The translations under genes were made by a program, and so were the position numbers. Shown in pieces: positions 1 through 8,680 of a stretch of 64,000 bases of DNA. Source of the stretch: SFWF01 sp045636705 (GTDB lineage: Bacteria; Bacillota; Clostridia; Oscillospirales; Acutalibacteraceae); contig JAZTYA010000008.1 of assembly GCA_045636705.1 (NCBI GenBank), positions 1 to 64,000 on the forward strand. The letters run 5' to 3'. The notes beneath the pieces were generated by a model. That model made no database searches, was not told the origin of the DNA, and saw only the letters and a list, made by a program, of their open reading frames with translations. Within the stretch, counting starts at the first letter, position 1; each line of letters starts with the position of its first letter.

Positions 1-258
1 ACCTTGTTCTGCAATCTCTACATTGTCAATACATTCTGTTCGGTCTGCCTTTTTTATATATGAATAATAGCAGTTTTTGGCAATCTGACACAACCAAACA
101 CGAATATCACAATCCCCACGGAAACTATCAATTGATTTCATAGCCTTGAAAAAAGTTTCACTTGTGATTTCTTCGGCTATATGCTCACTATTAGACAATC
201 TACGGATATATAGATAAACATCACGGAAATAAGTAGTGTAAATCTGCTCGAACTCCAT
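1..258 (-). CDS. ECF-type RNA polymerase sigma factor, N-terminal part (cut by window edge)
   Basis: Only the first 86 codons are visible; the gene runs off the left edge. The reading begins MEFEQIYTTYFRDVYLYIRR and continues through an AEEITSETFFKAM stretch, typical of sigma-70 region 2 (core binding and -10 recognition) of extracytoplasmic-function sigma factors. The FRGDCDIRVWLCQIAKN stretch matches the end of region 2. Region 4 lies outside the window. The ATG at 258 is preceded by a strong AGGAGGTGATAGGGA ribosome site, which fixes the start. Any anti-sigma partner would lie outside the window, so the regulon cannot be inferred. The family call is secure; the subgroup is not. Confidence 0.85.
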   Translation of the reverse strand, partial: MEFEQIYTTYFRDVYLYIRRLSNSEHIAEEITSETFFKAMKSIDSFRGDCDIRVWLCQIAKNCYYSYIKKADRTECIDNVEIAEQG

Positions 259-616
259 TCCCTATCACCTCCTTCACCTATAAGACTATTGAAAATCGGA
301 AATCTTACAAATACTTTTAAGTTTTTTATTGGAGAACTCAAAGCGTTTATAAACAGATAGCAGGAACTTAATGCTCTGCTATCTGCATCCAGTATTCAAC
401 AAACTATTAGTCAATTTCTTATTTGTTGAACTGATTATATCATAAAAACTGTATTTTTTCCACCTGATATTGCCTTTGTATTTAGTTCAACTCTTCCCCG
501 AAAGCCGTTTTTGGCTTAGGATATCTACCCAGTTTCACTTCAAAAAATGGGATAAAAAATCCAGTAACCGCCCAGGTTACTGGATTTTCTGCGCCGATTT
601 AGATATCGTGTATGAT
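259..616. other. Gap with inverted repeats upstream of the sigma gene
   Basis: No convincing gene. Two inverted repeats lie upstream of the sigma gene: CAGATAGCAG at 354-363 pairs with 376-385 (10 bp, 12-nt loop), and TTCAACAAA at 395-403 pairs with 422-430 (9 bp). A TATAAT-like -10 on the minus strand (434-439) with a poor -35 may be the sigma-gene promoter, which would put both hairpins in its 5' leader. Whether they act as operators or leader structures is unknown. Confidence 0.4.
556..588 (-). terminator. Intrinsic terminator of the cytidine deaminase-like gene
   Basis: A perfect 14-bp stem (556-569 with 575-588) with a 5-nt loop. Read on the minus strand it ends in a run of T just past the stop of the deaminase gene. 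Confidence 0.85.
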
Positions 617-1027
617 TTATACAATTACAGGTTTCCAAGCAAAAGGAATTAAATCTTTTATAGAAACCTTTATCATTTTATTGTTATCATCGTTCAGTAT
701 TACTTTAATATCAGGGCAATATTCGATAAGCATTTGGCGACAGTTGCCGCAAGGTGCTACTAAACAATTCGGCGCTTTATCGTGGACGGCAACTATAGTA
801 TCGAATTCTCGTTCGCCCTCGGAGATGGCAATGCCGATTGTGATATATTCAGCGCACGAGCCGTGGATACCATCGCAATTTACACCGCTGTAAACCTTCC
901 CATTGTTACAGCGCACCGCCGCGCCTACTGTGTGATTATAAATACCGTCATCAAAATTCTTTTCTAAGGTTTCAAGTGCGATTTTAATAAGTTCTTTGTC
1001 TTGTTGGGTTATATCGTAAAATGTCAT
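617..1027 (-). CDS. Cytidine deaminase-like protein (blasticidin-S deaminase-like variant)
   Basis: A 136-aa zinc-dependent nucleoside deaminase fold. The zinc and proton-shuttle motif is C58-A-E60, and the second half of the site is PCGNCRQ with C93 and C96, as in tetrameric cytidine deaminases. The usual N-x-E substrate loop ahead of CAE reads GVNCDGIHGSCAE, so the glutamate that contacts the ribose in true cytidine deaminases is not in place. This resembles the blasticidin-S deaminase branch more than housekeeping Cdd. Likely role: pyrimidine nucleoside salvage, or deamination of a related cytosine-containing compound. AGGAG lies 7 nt before the ATG. It is monocistronic, with its own terminator. 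Substrate is uncertain. Confidence 0.8.
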   Translation of the reverse strand: MTFYDITQQDKELIKIALETLEKNFDDGIYNHTVGAAVRCNNGKVYSGVNCDGIHGSCAEYITIGIAISEGEREFDTIVAVHDKAPNCLVAPCGNCRQMLIEYCPDIKVILNDDNNKMIKVSIKDLIPFAWKPVIV

Positions 1028-1192
1028 TATATATTCTCCTTACTTTCACCTCTTAAACTTATTATACTTCCTAAAAGTAAAAAGTGCAAGGCAAAGCCTT
1101 GCAAAAACACTTCTTTGCTATTCACTATTACTTATTACTTCCAAAAAAATTCCTTTACAAAAATTAGTGAAGAGTGAAGAGGTAAAAAAATA

Positions 1193-1213
1193 TCCTCGGA
1201 ACAAGTCCGAGGA
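1193..1213 (-). terminator. Hairpin terminator attached to the tRNA-fMet 3'-end copy
   Basis: An 8-bp stem TCCTCGGA/TCCGAGGA with a 5-nt loop. On the minus strand it is followed by ATATTTTTTT. It lies directly downstream of the partial tRNA copy at 1221-1237, as the true tRNA has its own hairpin. Confidence 0.75.
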
Positions 1214-1220
1214 ATTTTTT

Positions 1221-1237
1221 TGGTTGCGGGAGCCGGA
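1221..1237 (-). repeat. Partial copy of the tRNA-fMet 3' end
   Basis: Seventeen bases identical to the last 17 of the intact initiator tRNA (1510-1526), including the encoded CCA, followed as in the real gene by a terminator hairpin. The rest of the cloverleaf is absent. The separation is 289 bp. This is what a 3'-end att-site scar or a partial duplication looks like. Confidence 0.75.
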
Positions 1238-1472
1238 GCCCAACCAATTATCGCGCGGCTTTGCCGCTTGACCTCTTGCGGTGTTAAAATAAACTTAATG
1301 TGGCGGTCGAAGAAGAGAATGCACCGCAAGTGCTATAATGCGCGATAGCGCTATCATTTGAACGTAGTGAGATATAATTCAAATTCGCATAGGGCTTGGA
1401 AGAAAATTATAAGCTTGCGCAAATGATAACTCGCTTCGCTCGAATTATAATCAAATTCTGCGAATTTGATAT

Positions 1473-1509
1473 AAAAAAACAAGACAGTCAAAAGACAGTC
1501 TTGTTTTTT
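1473..1509 (-). terminator. Intrinsic terminator of tRNA-fMet
   Basis: AAAAAAACAAGAC (1473-1485) pairs with GTCTTGTTTTTTT (1498-1510), loop 12 nt. The T-run is on the tRNA's downstream side. Confidence 0.8.
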
Positions 1510-1586
<77 letters not shown>

Positions 1587-1691
1587 ATATATGGGACTCT
1601 TTTCGAGTGCTAAAGTATTATACCACAAGTGGATATAATAATGCAACTGTTTTTTTAAAATTTTTTCAACAATTTATTTTATCTTAAAAGA

Positions 1692-1709
1692 AGCACCCGA
1701 ACGGGTGCT
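1692..1709 (-). terminator. Terminator after the proBA-small protein unit
   Basis: AGCACCC/GGGTGCT stem with a 4-nt loop, flanked by A- and T-rich runs, 5 nt past the stop of the small protein gene. Confidence 0.8.
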
Positions 1710-1713
1710 CCTT

Positions 1714-1893
1714 TTATCGCATCATTGTCTGAATACCATCTACAAAATCAGACACAGCCTTAACTGCTTTTGATGAGCCTTTTTGAACATTGTGACCGTT
1801 TTTCTTCATCATCATTTTGCCCACAGTAGCAGCCACGGCTCCTGCCGCGATACCGACGGCAGCTCCTTTTGCAAAACCTTTTGCATCCTTCAT
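1714..1893 (-). CDS. Small Gly/Ala-rich hypothetical protein (59 aa)
   Basis: The start is taken at the internal ATG (1893), because a GGGAGGG ribosome site lies 7 nt upstream; the 26-residue longer frame has no ribosome site. The protein begins MKDAKGFAKGAAVGIAAGAV, a glycine/alanine-rich segment with a GxxxG-like spacing that could insert in or pack against a membrane. A basic MMMKKNGH turn and a short amphipathic C-terminus follow. It resembles YtxH-type small proteins in composition only. It follows proA on the same strand with an 86-nt gap and ends at a terminator, so it is probably co-transcribed with proBA. Function unknown. Confidence 0.6.
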   Translation of the reverse strand: MKDAKGFAKGAAVGIAAGAVAATVGKMMMKKNGHNVQKGSSKAVKAVSDFVDGIQTMMR

Positions 1894-1979
1894 TAAAAAT
1901 CCCTCCCTTACAAGATTATTTTGCCCTGAAAGGATGGATTTTATTTTGAAAAAGGTTGCTTTTTTTGCCAAATTTTTAT

Positions 1980-3224
1980 TTATCTGATTTGTCCGTTGCC
2001 GTTAATAATATATTTATAAGAGGTTATTTCTTTAAGTCCCATGGGACCTCTTGCATGAAGTTTCTGGGTAGAAATTCCAATTTCAGCGCCAAGACCAAAT
2101 TCTCCGCCATCGGTAAAACGGGTTGAAGCGTTAACGTAAACGGCGGCTGCATCAATTTCTTTTTGGAAACGAATGGCATTATCTTTTGTTTTTGTAATTA
2201 TAACCTCGCTATGTTTGGTTGAATGACGGTCGATATGTTCTATCGCTTCATCGATATCTTTTACAACTTTAACCGAAATAATGTAATCCAAAAACTCGGT
2301 AAAATAATCTTCTTCTGTCGCTTTTAAAGCATAGGGGACAAGCTCACAGGTCTTTTCACAGCCTAAAATTTTAACACCTAAATCATTTAACTTATCGCAA
2401 ATTAAGGGAAGAGCCTTGTCTGCTATTTTTTCGTGAACCAAAAGGGATTCAAGTGCGTTGCAAACCGACGGACGTTGAACCTTGCCGTTTACCACGATAT
2501 TCAAAGCGGTATCAAGGTCTGCCGATTCGTCTACAAAGGCGTGACAGTTGCCCGTGCCTGTTTCAATAACGGGAACGGTCGAGTTTTCAACCGCCGCACG
2601 AATAAGTCCTGCTCCGCCTCTTGGAATAAGCAGGTCAAGGTACTTATCAAGGGTCATAAGGTCGGTAGCCGACTGACGAGAGGTATCGGTTATTAGAATA
2701 ATTAAATCTTCAGGCAAACCCACACTTTTTAAGGCTTCACGCATAACCTCCGCAGTAGCTTTATTTGAGTTTATAGCCTCTTTACCACCACGCAGGATAA
2801 CCGAACTTCCTGCCTTTAAGCAGATAGCGGCGGCATCACTTGTAACATTCGGTCTTGCCTCGTAAATAATGCCGATAACACCCATAGGAACCGAAATTTT
2901 ACGGATTTTTATTCCGTTAGGTCTGGTTGCCACATCAAGAACCAAACCAATTGGGTCGGGGAGAGATATTAAATCCATTACACCCTTTGCCATATCCGAA
3001 ACGCGCTTTTCGTTTAGTTCGAGTCTATCAAGAATTGAGGGCTTAAGCCCTGCTGATTTGCCGTTTTCAAGGTCTATTTTGTTAGCGGCAATAATAACTT
3101 TGGAATTTTTAAGCAAGGCATCACTTATAGCCTTTAAGGCGGCATTCTTTTCTTCTGTACTGCAAAGAGCCAATCTTTTAGAAGCTAACTTTGCTCTTTG
3201 ACCTAATTCATTAAGAGAGTTCAT
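1980..3224 (-). CDS. proA: Glutamate-5-semialdehyde dehydrogenase (gamma-glutamyl phosphate reductase)
   Basis: A 414-aa cytoplasmic NADPH-dependent enzyme reducing gamma-glutamyl phosphate to glutamate-5-semialdehyde, the second step of proline synthesis. Its length and the aldehyde dehydrogenase-type core match ProA. Visible landmarks are the VIYEARPNVTSDAAA segment, the LRGGKEA cofactor region, the VQRPSVCNALE segment carrying the catalytic cysteine, and the C-terminal GAEIGISTQKLHARGPMGL block. It lies 12 nt downstream of proB on the same strand, with a GAAGG ribosome site before the ATG, so the two are co-transcribed. proC is not in the window. Nothing unusual. Confidence 0.97.
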   Translation of the reverse strand: MNSLNELGQRAKLASKRLALCSTEEKNAALKAISDALLKNSKVIIAANKIDLENGKSAGLKPSILDRLELNEKRVSDMAKGVMDLISLPDPIGLVLDVATRPNGIKIRKISVPMGVIGIIYEARPNVTSDAAAICLKAGSSVILRGGKEAINSNKATAEVMREALKSVGLPEDLIILITDTSRQSATDLMTLDKYLDLLIPRGGAGLIRAAVENSTVPVIETGTGNCHAFVDESADLDTALNIVVNGKVQRPSVCNALESLLVHEKIADKALPLICDKLNDLGVKILGCEKTCELVPYALKATEEDYFTEFLDYIISVKVVKDIDEAIEHIDRHSTKHSEVIITKTKDNAIRFQKEIDAAAVYVNASTRFTDGGEFGLGAEIGISTQKLHARGPMGLKEITSYKYIINGNGQIR

Positions 3225-3236
3225 TATATTTACCTT

Positions 3237-4019
3237 CTATAAAGCCTTAAATTTTGTGCCGACAGTATGTCCGTCAAAAATATCGAAAATCTTCTTAGGA
3301 TTATCTCCCGACATAATAATAGTTTCAATGCCGTGCTCAGCGGCATACTTTGCGGCCTCAAGCTTTGTTCTCATACCGCCGGTACCTCGAGCAGTTCCGT
3401 TGCCGCCTGCCGACGTAATCATTTCGTCGGTTACAAGCTCAACGTTATGTATGATTCGAGCATCAGGGTTTTCTCTTGGGTCCTCATCATAATATCCGTC
3501 AATATCGGTCAAGATAATAAGACCCTGCGCATTTACAAGAGATGCAACTATTGCCGAAAGATTATCGTTGTCGCCGAAAACGATTTCTTCAACAGAAACC
3601 GAGTCGTTTTCATTTACAATAGGAACTGCGCCAAACTCCAAAAGGGCAGAGAAGGTGTTTATTACATTTTGTTTTCTGTCCTCGTGGTCGATAACATCAC
3701 GGTTAAGCAGAATTTGCGCAGAAACATAGCCATATTCAGCTAAATTGCGGTCATAAAGACTCATAAGGTCGCATTGACCGACCGCTGCAGCCGCCTGCTT
3801 GCCACGAGTATCGGTAGGACGAGCATCTAACCTTAAACGATTAACACCGACCGCAACCGCGCCCGACGATACAATTACAACCTCAATATCACGATTTCTA
3901 AGGTCACTGACCACACGGCATAACTGCTCAATTCTGCGAAGATTTGGCTTGCCGTTTTCATAGGTTAGAGTTGAAGAACCAACCTTAATTACAATTCTTT
4001 TAAAGTCTTTAAAATCCAT
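3237..4019 (-). CDS. proB: Glutamate 5-kinase (short form without PUA domain)
   Basis: A 260-aa amino acid kinase that phosphorylates glutamate on the gamma-carboxyl, the committed step of proline synthesis. The N-terminal IVIKVGSSTL is the phosphate-binding start of the family, and VIVSSGAVAVG and NENDSVS follow. The protein ends after the kinase fold and lacks the C-terminal PUA domain of the longer E. coli/B. subtilis forms. I start it at the ATG at 4019 because GAGGTG lies 6-7 nt upstream. The ATG eight codons earlier overlaps the -10 box of the promoter and has no ribosome site. First gene of proB-proA. Confidence 0.95.
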   Translation of the reverse strand: MDFKDFKRIVIKVGSSTLTYENGKPNLRRIEQLCRVVSDLRNRDIEVVIVSSGAVAVGVNRLRLDARPTDTRGKQAAAAVGQCDLMSLYDRNLAEYGYVSAQILLNRDVIDHEDRKQNVINTFSALLEFGAVPIVNENDSVSVEEIVFGDNDNLSAIVASLVNAQGLIILTDIDGYYDEDPRENPDARIIHNVELVTDEMITSAGGNGTARGTGGMRTKLEAAKYAAEHGIETIIMSGDNPKKIFDIFDGHTVGTKFKAL

Positions 4020-4041
4020 AAAAAACACCTCGATTAAAGGC

Positions 4042-4070
4042 ATTATAACACTAAATTTCGAAATTTACAA
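4042..4070 (-). promoter_or_regulatory. proBA promoter
   Basis: Minus strand TTGTAA (4065-4070), 17-nt spacer, TATAAT (4042-4047). The -10 contains the upstream ATG of the proB frame, which argues against that start. Confidence 0.7.
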
Positions 4071-4100
4071 TTTATACTTTATTTTTTTTCAAAATTATAG

Positions 4101-4106
4101 TATAAT
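4101..4106 (+). promoter_or_regulatory. secA -10 box
   Basis: A consensus TATAAT 33 nt before the secA ATG, divergent from the proBA promoter. The -35 region is only a T-rich run, so the promoter is a weaker call. Confidence 0.5.
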
Positions 4107-4138
4107 AAAGCCATAATTTTATATGAAAGAGGTCTAAA

Positions 4139-6856
4139 ATGGGCTTACTTAAAAAACTGTTTGGAAATTACAGTGAAAAAGAACTTAAAAGAATAAAACC
4201 TTTGGAAGAAAAGGTTTTAGCTTTAGAAGAAGAATACCGTGCTTTAAGTGATGAAGAGCTAAGGGCTAAAACGGATGAGTTTAAAAAGCGTTTAGCAGGT
4301 GGCGAAACACTCGACGACCTTTTGCCTGAGGCTTTCGCTACATGCCGAGAAGCAGGAGACAGAGTGCTCGGCATGAGACATTTCCCCGTGCAGATAATCG
4401 GCGGAATTGTTCTTCATCAGGGAAGAATAAGTGAAATGCGCACAGGCGAAGGTAAAACCTTGGTGGCAACCTTGCCTGCATACCTTAATGCACTATCCGG
4501 CAAGGGCGTTCATATCGTAACGGTTAACGACTATCTTGCAAAGCGTGACTCTGAGTGGATGGGTAAAATCTACCGTTTCTTAGGTCTTACTGTTGGACTT
4601 ATCGTTCACGGAATGAGCAATGAAGAAAAGCAAGAAGCATATAATGCCGACATTACCTACTGCACAAATAACGAGCTCGGATTCGATTATCTTCGTGACA
4701 ACATGGTAATTTATAAAGAACAACGCGTTCAGCGTGGACACAACTTTGCCATTGTCGATGAGGTTGACTCAATTTTAATCGACGAGGCAAGAACACCTCT
4801 TATTATTTCGGGTAAAGGGGATAAATCAACCGACCTTTACGTTAAAGCAAACTCTCTTGCAAAAAGACTTAAGTGCGTAAAGGTTGCAACCACCAACGAT
4901 AAGGAAACCGACGAGGAACAAAACTTTGATGGCGATTACGTTGTTGATGAAAAGGCAAAGACCTGCATTTTAACGCCGTCAGGTGTAAAAAAAGCTGAAG
5001 AATTCTTTGGCATAGAAAACCTTAACGATGCCGACAATATCACCATTTCGCATCACGTTAATCAGGCTATCCGTGCACACGGAATTATGAAGCGTGACGT
5101 TGATTACGTTGTAAAGGACGGCGAAGTAATAATTGTCGATGAGTTTACAGGTCGTCTTATGTTTGGCCGTCGTTATAACGAGGGACTTCATCAAGCAATC
5201 GAAGCAAAGGAAGGCGTAACCGTTGCTAACGAGTCTAAAACCTTGGCATCAATTACCTTCCAAAACCTCTTTAGACTTTATTCAAAACTTTCGGGAATGA
5301 CAGGTACCGCTATGACCGAAGAAGAGGAATTCCGCGAGATATATAAACTCGACGTTATCGAAATCCCTACCAACAAACCGGTTATAAGAACCGACGAACC
5401 CGATGTAGTTTACAAGACCGAAAAGGCAAAGTTTAACGCCGTAATCGACCAAATAGTTGAGTGCAATAAAATCGGTCAACCCGTGCTTGTTGGTACAGTT
5501 ACCATTGAAAAGTCTGAACTTTTAAGCACAATGCTTAGAAAACGTGGAATTAAGCATAACGTCTTAAACGCTAAACATCACGAAAAGGAAGCCGAAATAG
5601 TAGCTCAGGCAGGACAGTTCGGCGCCGTTACAATTGCTACAAATATGGCAGGTCGTGGTACCGATATCGTGCTTGGCGGTAACGCTGAATATTTGGCTAA
5701 AAACGAACTTAAGAAGTTAGGCTACACCGACGAAATAATAAGTGAGTCAACAGGTTTCGGCGAAACCGATGACCCCGATATTTTAAAGGCAAGAGCTGAG
5801 TATGCTGACTTTTATAAAAAGTATAAGGATGAAATTGCCCCCGAAGCAGAAAAGGTAAAAGAAGCCGGCGGATTATTTATTATCGGTACAGAGCGCCACG
5901 AGTCAAGACGAATTGATAATCAGCTTCGCGGTCGTGCAGGACGTCAGGGAGACCCTGGTAAAACAAGATTTTACGTTGCCATGGAAGATGACCTAATGCG
6001 ACTCTTCGCAGGCGAAAGAATGGCAATGATTATGGATACTTTAAAGGTTGACGAAAGCGTACCTCTACAAAACAAGCTCCTTTCAAACTCTATTGAAACG
6101 GCTCAAAACAGAATTGAAGCTAAAAACTTTGCTATTCGTAAGAGCGTGCTTGAATATGATGATGTTATGAACCGCCAGCGCGAGCTAATCTATGCTCAAA
6201 GAAACAAGGTTTTAGACGGCGAAGATATCCACGAAACCGTCATCAAGATGATTTCCGACTCGGTAGCATCTAAGGTTTCGGAATACCTTGCAGGTGACCT
6301 TCCTGACGAGTGGGATATCGATAGCCTTCGTGAGTTCTATCAGGGCTGGTTGCTTACTAAAAACGACCTACGCTATACAGTAGAGGAACTAAACGACCTA
6401 GAACCTCAAACAGTAATAGACACTATTACCGAAAAGGCAAACGAACTCTTTAAAAAGCGTGAGGAGGAGTTTGGCCCCGAGCTTACAAGAGAACTTGAAA
6501 GGGTAGTCCTCCTAAAGAGCGTTGATGCTAACTGGATGGAGCATATCGATGCTATGGACGAACTAAAGCAGGGAATAGGCCTTCGTGCTTACGGAAATAC
6601 AAGCCCGATTATTGCTTACAGAAACGAAAGCTATGATATGTTTAGTGCTATGACCGATGCTATCCGTGAACAGACCGCAACTCGAATTCTAACCGTTAGA
6701 GTTAGAAAGGATGAAGAGATTAAGCGCGAAAAGGTAGCAGAGGAATCGACAGACACTAAGGGCGCTACAGTTAAGGGAAAGGGTGTAGTCAGCAAAAATG
6801 CTCTATGTCCTTGCGGAAGCGGAAAGAAATATAAACGCTGCTGCGGAAAAGAATAA
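4139..6856 (+). CDS. secA: Preprotein translocase ATPase SecA
   Basis: A 905-aa motor ATPase that drives secretory preproteins through SecYEG at the cytoplasmic membrane. It shows the DEAD-like motor with Walker A MRTGEGKT (residues 100-107), the DEVDSILIDEAR block, and the NMAGRGTDI and RGRAGRQGDPG motifs of the second nucleotide fold. The helical wing and scaffold come next, then a C-terminal zinc-binding SEC-C tail, CPCGSGKKYKRCCG. It is full length for the family. AGAGGT precedes the ATG. It is monocistronic, between a divergent promoter and a bidirectional terminator. The two secreted GH2 enzymes at 29-36 kb are natural clients. Confidence 0.98.
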   Translation: MGLLKKLFGNYSEKELKRIKPLEEKVLALEEEYRALSDEELRAKTDEFKKRLAGGETLDDLLPEAFATCREAGDRVLGMRHFPVQIIGGIVLHQGRISEMRTGEGKTLVATLPAYLNALSGKGVHIVTVNDYLAKRDSEWMGKIYRFLGLTVGLIVHGMSNEEKQEAYNADITYCTNNELGFDYLRDNMVIYKEQRVQRGHNFAIVDEVDSILIDEARTPLIISGKGDKSTDLYVKANSLAKRLKCVKVATTNDKETDEEQNFDGDYVVDEKAKTCILTPSGVKKAEEFFGIENLNDADNITISHHVNQAIRAHGIMKRDVDYVVKDGEVIIVDEFTGRLMFGRRYNEGLHQAIEAKEGVTVANESKTLASITFQNLFRLYSKLSGMTGTAMTEEEEFREIYKLDVIEIPTNKPVIRTDEPDVVYKTEKAKFNAVIDQIVECNKIGQPVLVGTVTIEKSELLSTMLRKRGIKHNVLNAKHHEKEAEIVAQAGQFGAVTIATNMAGRGTDIVLGGNAEYLAKNELKKLGYTDEIISESTGFGETDDPDILKARAEYADFYKKYKDEIAPEAEKVKEAGGLFIIGTERHESRRIDNQLRGRAGRQGDPGKTRFYVAMEDDLMRLFAGERMAMIMDTLKVDESVPLQNKLLSNSIETAQNRIEAKNFAIRKSVLEYDDVMNRQRELIYAQRNKVLDGEDIHETVIKMISDSVASKVSEYLAGDLPDEWDIDSLREFYQGWLLTKNDLRYTVEELNDLEPQTVIDTITEKANELFKKREEEFGPELTRELERVVLLKSVDANWMEHIDAMDELKQGIGLRAYGNTSPIIAYRNESYDMFSAMTDAIREQTATRILTVRVRKDEEIKREKVAEESTDTKGATVKGKGVVSKNALCPCGSGKKYKRCCGKE

Positions 6857-6861
6857 ATAAT

Positions 6862-6891
6862 AAAAAGCTACATCAAACGATGTAGCTTTTT
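6862..6891. terminator. Bidirectional terminator between secA and asnB-like gene
   Basis: AAAAAGCTACATC pairs with GATGTAGCTTTTT (13 bp, 4-nt loop). Runs of A and T on both sides let it serve both converging genes. Confidence 0.9.
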
Positions 6892-6895
6892 TATT

Positions 6896-8680
6896 TTAAA
6901 AGAAATTTTCATACCAAACAAGGAAACTATAGATTGCCCAAATCTTTTTATAGCAGTCCTTTTTGCCCGATTTATGCAGTTCTAAAAGTTTTAGAATTTT
7001 CTTTTGGTTAAAGAACTGTTTTGCAGTATCGGATGCAAATTTTTCCTTAATTTCGTTATAGAAAAGGTCATCCTTAATCCATTCTTTTAACGGAACGGGG
7101 AAACCGAGTTTCTTTTTCTTGTGCGCATCTGTCGGAATTGCCTTTTCTGCGGCGCGACGGAATGCATATTTAGTGGTTTTGCCGTTTAGCTTCATATCGT
7201 CGGTAAGATGCATTGCAATATTGCAAAGTTCTTTATCAAGTAACGGAAAACGAGCCTCAACGCCGAAGTTTTCAGCACTCTTAACCACGGCAAAAACAAA
7301 GTCGTTTATAAGCCAGAAATAATAGTCAATAGCCTGTCTTTTTTGAAGGGAAGAGCAGTTTTTATATTCCTCATAATATGGCGCAGTAATGGTTCTTGTG
7401 CTTACTTGATTTTTGTTTTTAAGAAGAGAAACCGCATCTTTATCTCTAAAAATTCTGCCAAGACCGATATGATGCTCTTCGAGTTTTTGACCGCTTCTCC
7501 AAACAAAGTTTAGTCCCGAAGCTTCAGGTAACATATCGGCAATTTTGTAGGCAAGTCGCCTTAAAACAAAGGGGATTTTAGCATATTTGCTCTGAGAATT
7601 ATCGTCGTTATAGGAAAGATAACCGCCAAAAAGTTCGTCTGCGCCTTCGCCTGATAAAATAACGTCAACTAAACTAGAAGCCGACTCTACACCTAAGAAA
7701 ATAGCAGGAGCCGAAGGGTTAGCCAAAGGCTCGTCAAGACTATAAATAAAGGAAGAAAACTTGTCCAGATACTCCTTTGGAGTTACTACCTTAACCGAGT
7801 TTTTGATGCTAAGCGCGTCACATAGCTCGGTTGAATAAACAGTTTCGTCATATCTTGAATCCGAATAGCCAACAGTAAAGGTGTTTTCAGGTTTTAAAAC
7901 CGATACAATGTAGGAAGAATCAACACCGCTAGACAAAAAAGAACCTACCTTGCAGTCCTTTGTCTGAGTGAAAACCGCCTTTTGAACGGCTGTGTTAATT
8001 TCGTCGGTTAAGGTGTCAAGTTCCTTCTTTTCGGGAGCAAACTTTGGCTTAAAATAACAGGTCTTTTCGGTTTTGCCGTTTTTAAAGGTCAAATAGTGAC
8101 CCGGTTCTAACCTAAACACACCCTTAAAAAAGGTTTCACTTGTTGCAACCGAGTTAAAACAAAGGTAAGAAGCCAAAATTTCCTCGTTGAATTCCTTTTT
8201 AAAGCCGTCAAGGGACAAGAACCCTTTAAGGCTTGAAGAAAAGACAAAGGAGTTTTCTGCCGTGGTGTAATAAACCGATTTTACTCCAAACGGGTCGCGA
8301 GCTAAAATTAGTTCATTATCCGTTTCGTTCCAAAGAGCAAAGGCAAAAATACCCTCTAATTTTTCGATAATTTCTTTACCAAAGGCTTTAAAGCCTAGCC
8401 AAATAAGTTCTTCGTCCGAGCTTGAAGTAAAGCTTATACCAAGAGCCTCAAGCTCTGATTTTAGGCTTTCGTAGTTGTATATTTTTCCGCTAAAAACTAT
8501 AGAGGATGAGGTAGAATCAGAGCCTAAATCTTTTTTGCCTAAAGCCTTTTTTGCAAAAACGCAGCCATCAAACGCATAAATTTTTAAAGCAGAATCTTTA
8601 CAAGGATAACTGCCGTTTAGCATTTTTTCAATTAAAGAAGAATCACTATTTGAGTTCACAATACCTGCTATCGCGTACAA
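6896..8680 (-). CDS. Asparagine synthetase B-like protein with degenerate glutaminase domain
   Basis: A 594-aa two-domain protein. The C-terminal synthetase half is intact: pyrophosphatase loop SSGVDSS (residues 250-256), GEGADELFGGY, and the KKKLGFPVPLKEW end block. The N-terminal Ntn glutaminase half keeps its outline (IAGIV, FSGKIYNYESL, ARDPFGVKS) but has lost key residues. The nucleophile Cys2 of MCGI is Tyr (TTG-TAC), the HRGPD block is missing, and the NGE substrate motif is SGK (64-66). The start is a TTG with AAGGA 9 nt upstream; no in-frame start giving MCG exists. It probably forms an amide using free ammonia, with aspartate the default substrate, but another acceptor is possible. 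Confidence 0.85.
   Translation of the reverse strand: MYAIAGIVNSNSDSSLIEKMLNGSYPCKDSALKIYAFDGCVFAKKALGKKDLGSDSTSSSIVFSGKIYNYESLKSELEALGISFTSSSDEELIWLGFKAFGKEIIEKLEGIFAFALWNETDNELILARDPFGVKSVYYTTAENSFVFSSSLKGFLSLDGFKKEFNEEILASYLCFNSVATSETFFKGVFRLEPGHYLTFKNGKTEKTCYFKPKFAPEKKELDTLTDEINTAVQKAVFTQTKDCKVGSFLSSGVDSSYIVSVLKPENTFTVGYSDSRYDETVYSTELCDALSIKNSVKVVTPKEYLDKFSSFIYSLDEPLANPSAPAIFLGVESASSLVDVILSGEGADELFGGYLSYNDDNSQSKYAKIPFVLRRLAYKIADMLPEASGLNFVWRSGQKLEEHHIGLGRIFRDKDAVSLLKNKNQVSTRTITAPYYEEYKNCSSLQKRQAIDYYFWLINDFVFAVVKSAENFGVEARFPLLDKELCNIAMHLTDDMKLNGKTTKYAFRRAAEKAIPTDAHKKKKLGFPVPLKEWIKDDLFYNEIKEKFASDTAKQFFNQKKILKLLELHKSGKKDCYKKIWAIYSFLVWYENFF

Larger units (their letters stand above)
1028..1472. 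repeat. Hairpin-rich intergenic spacer beside tRNA-fMet
   Basis: No gene; the possible open frames here run through palindromes and tRNA sequence. It holds a perfect hairpin TGCAAGGC/GCCTTGCA (1085-1103), an AGTGAAGAGTGAAGAGG motif near 1168-1182, CTTGCGGTG (1275-1283) pairing with CACCGCAAG (1322-1330), the palindrome GATAGCGCTATC near 1344-1353, and short palindromes CGAGCGAAGCGAG and CAAATTCTGCGAATTTG on the tRNA side. These look like small non-autonomous repeat elements of the REP or MITE kind. No transposase or terminal duplication was identified. Confidence 0.5.

Noticed and set aside
4020..4043. Eight-codon longer proB start
   Set aside because: Its ATG overlaps the -10 TATAAT and has no ribosome site; the downstream ATG has GAGGTG.
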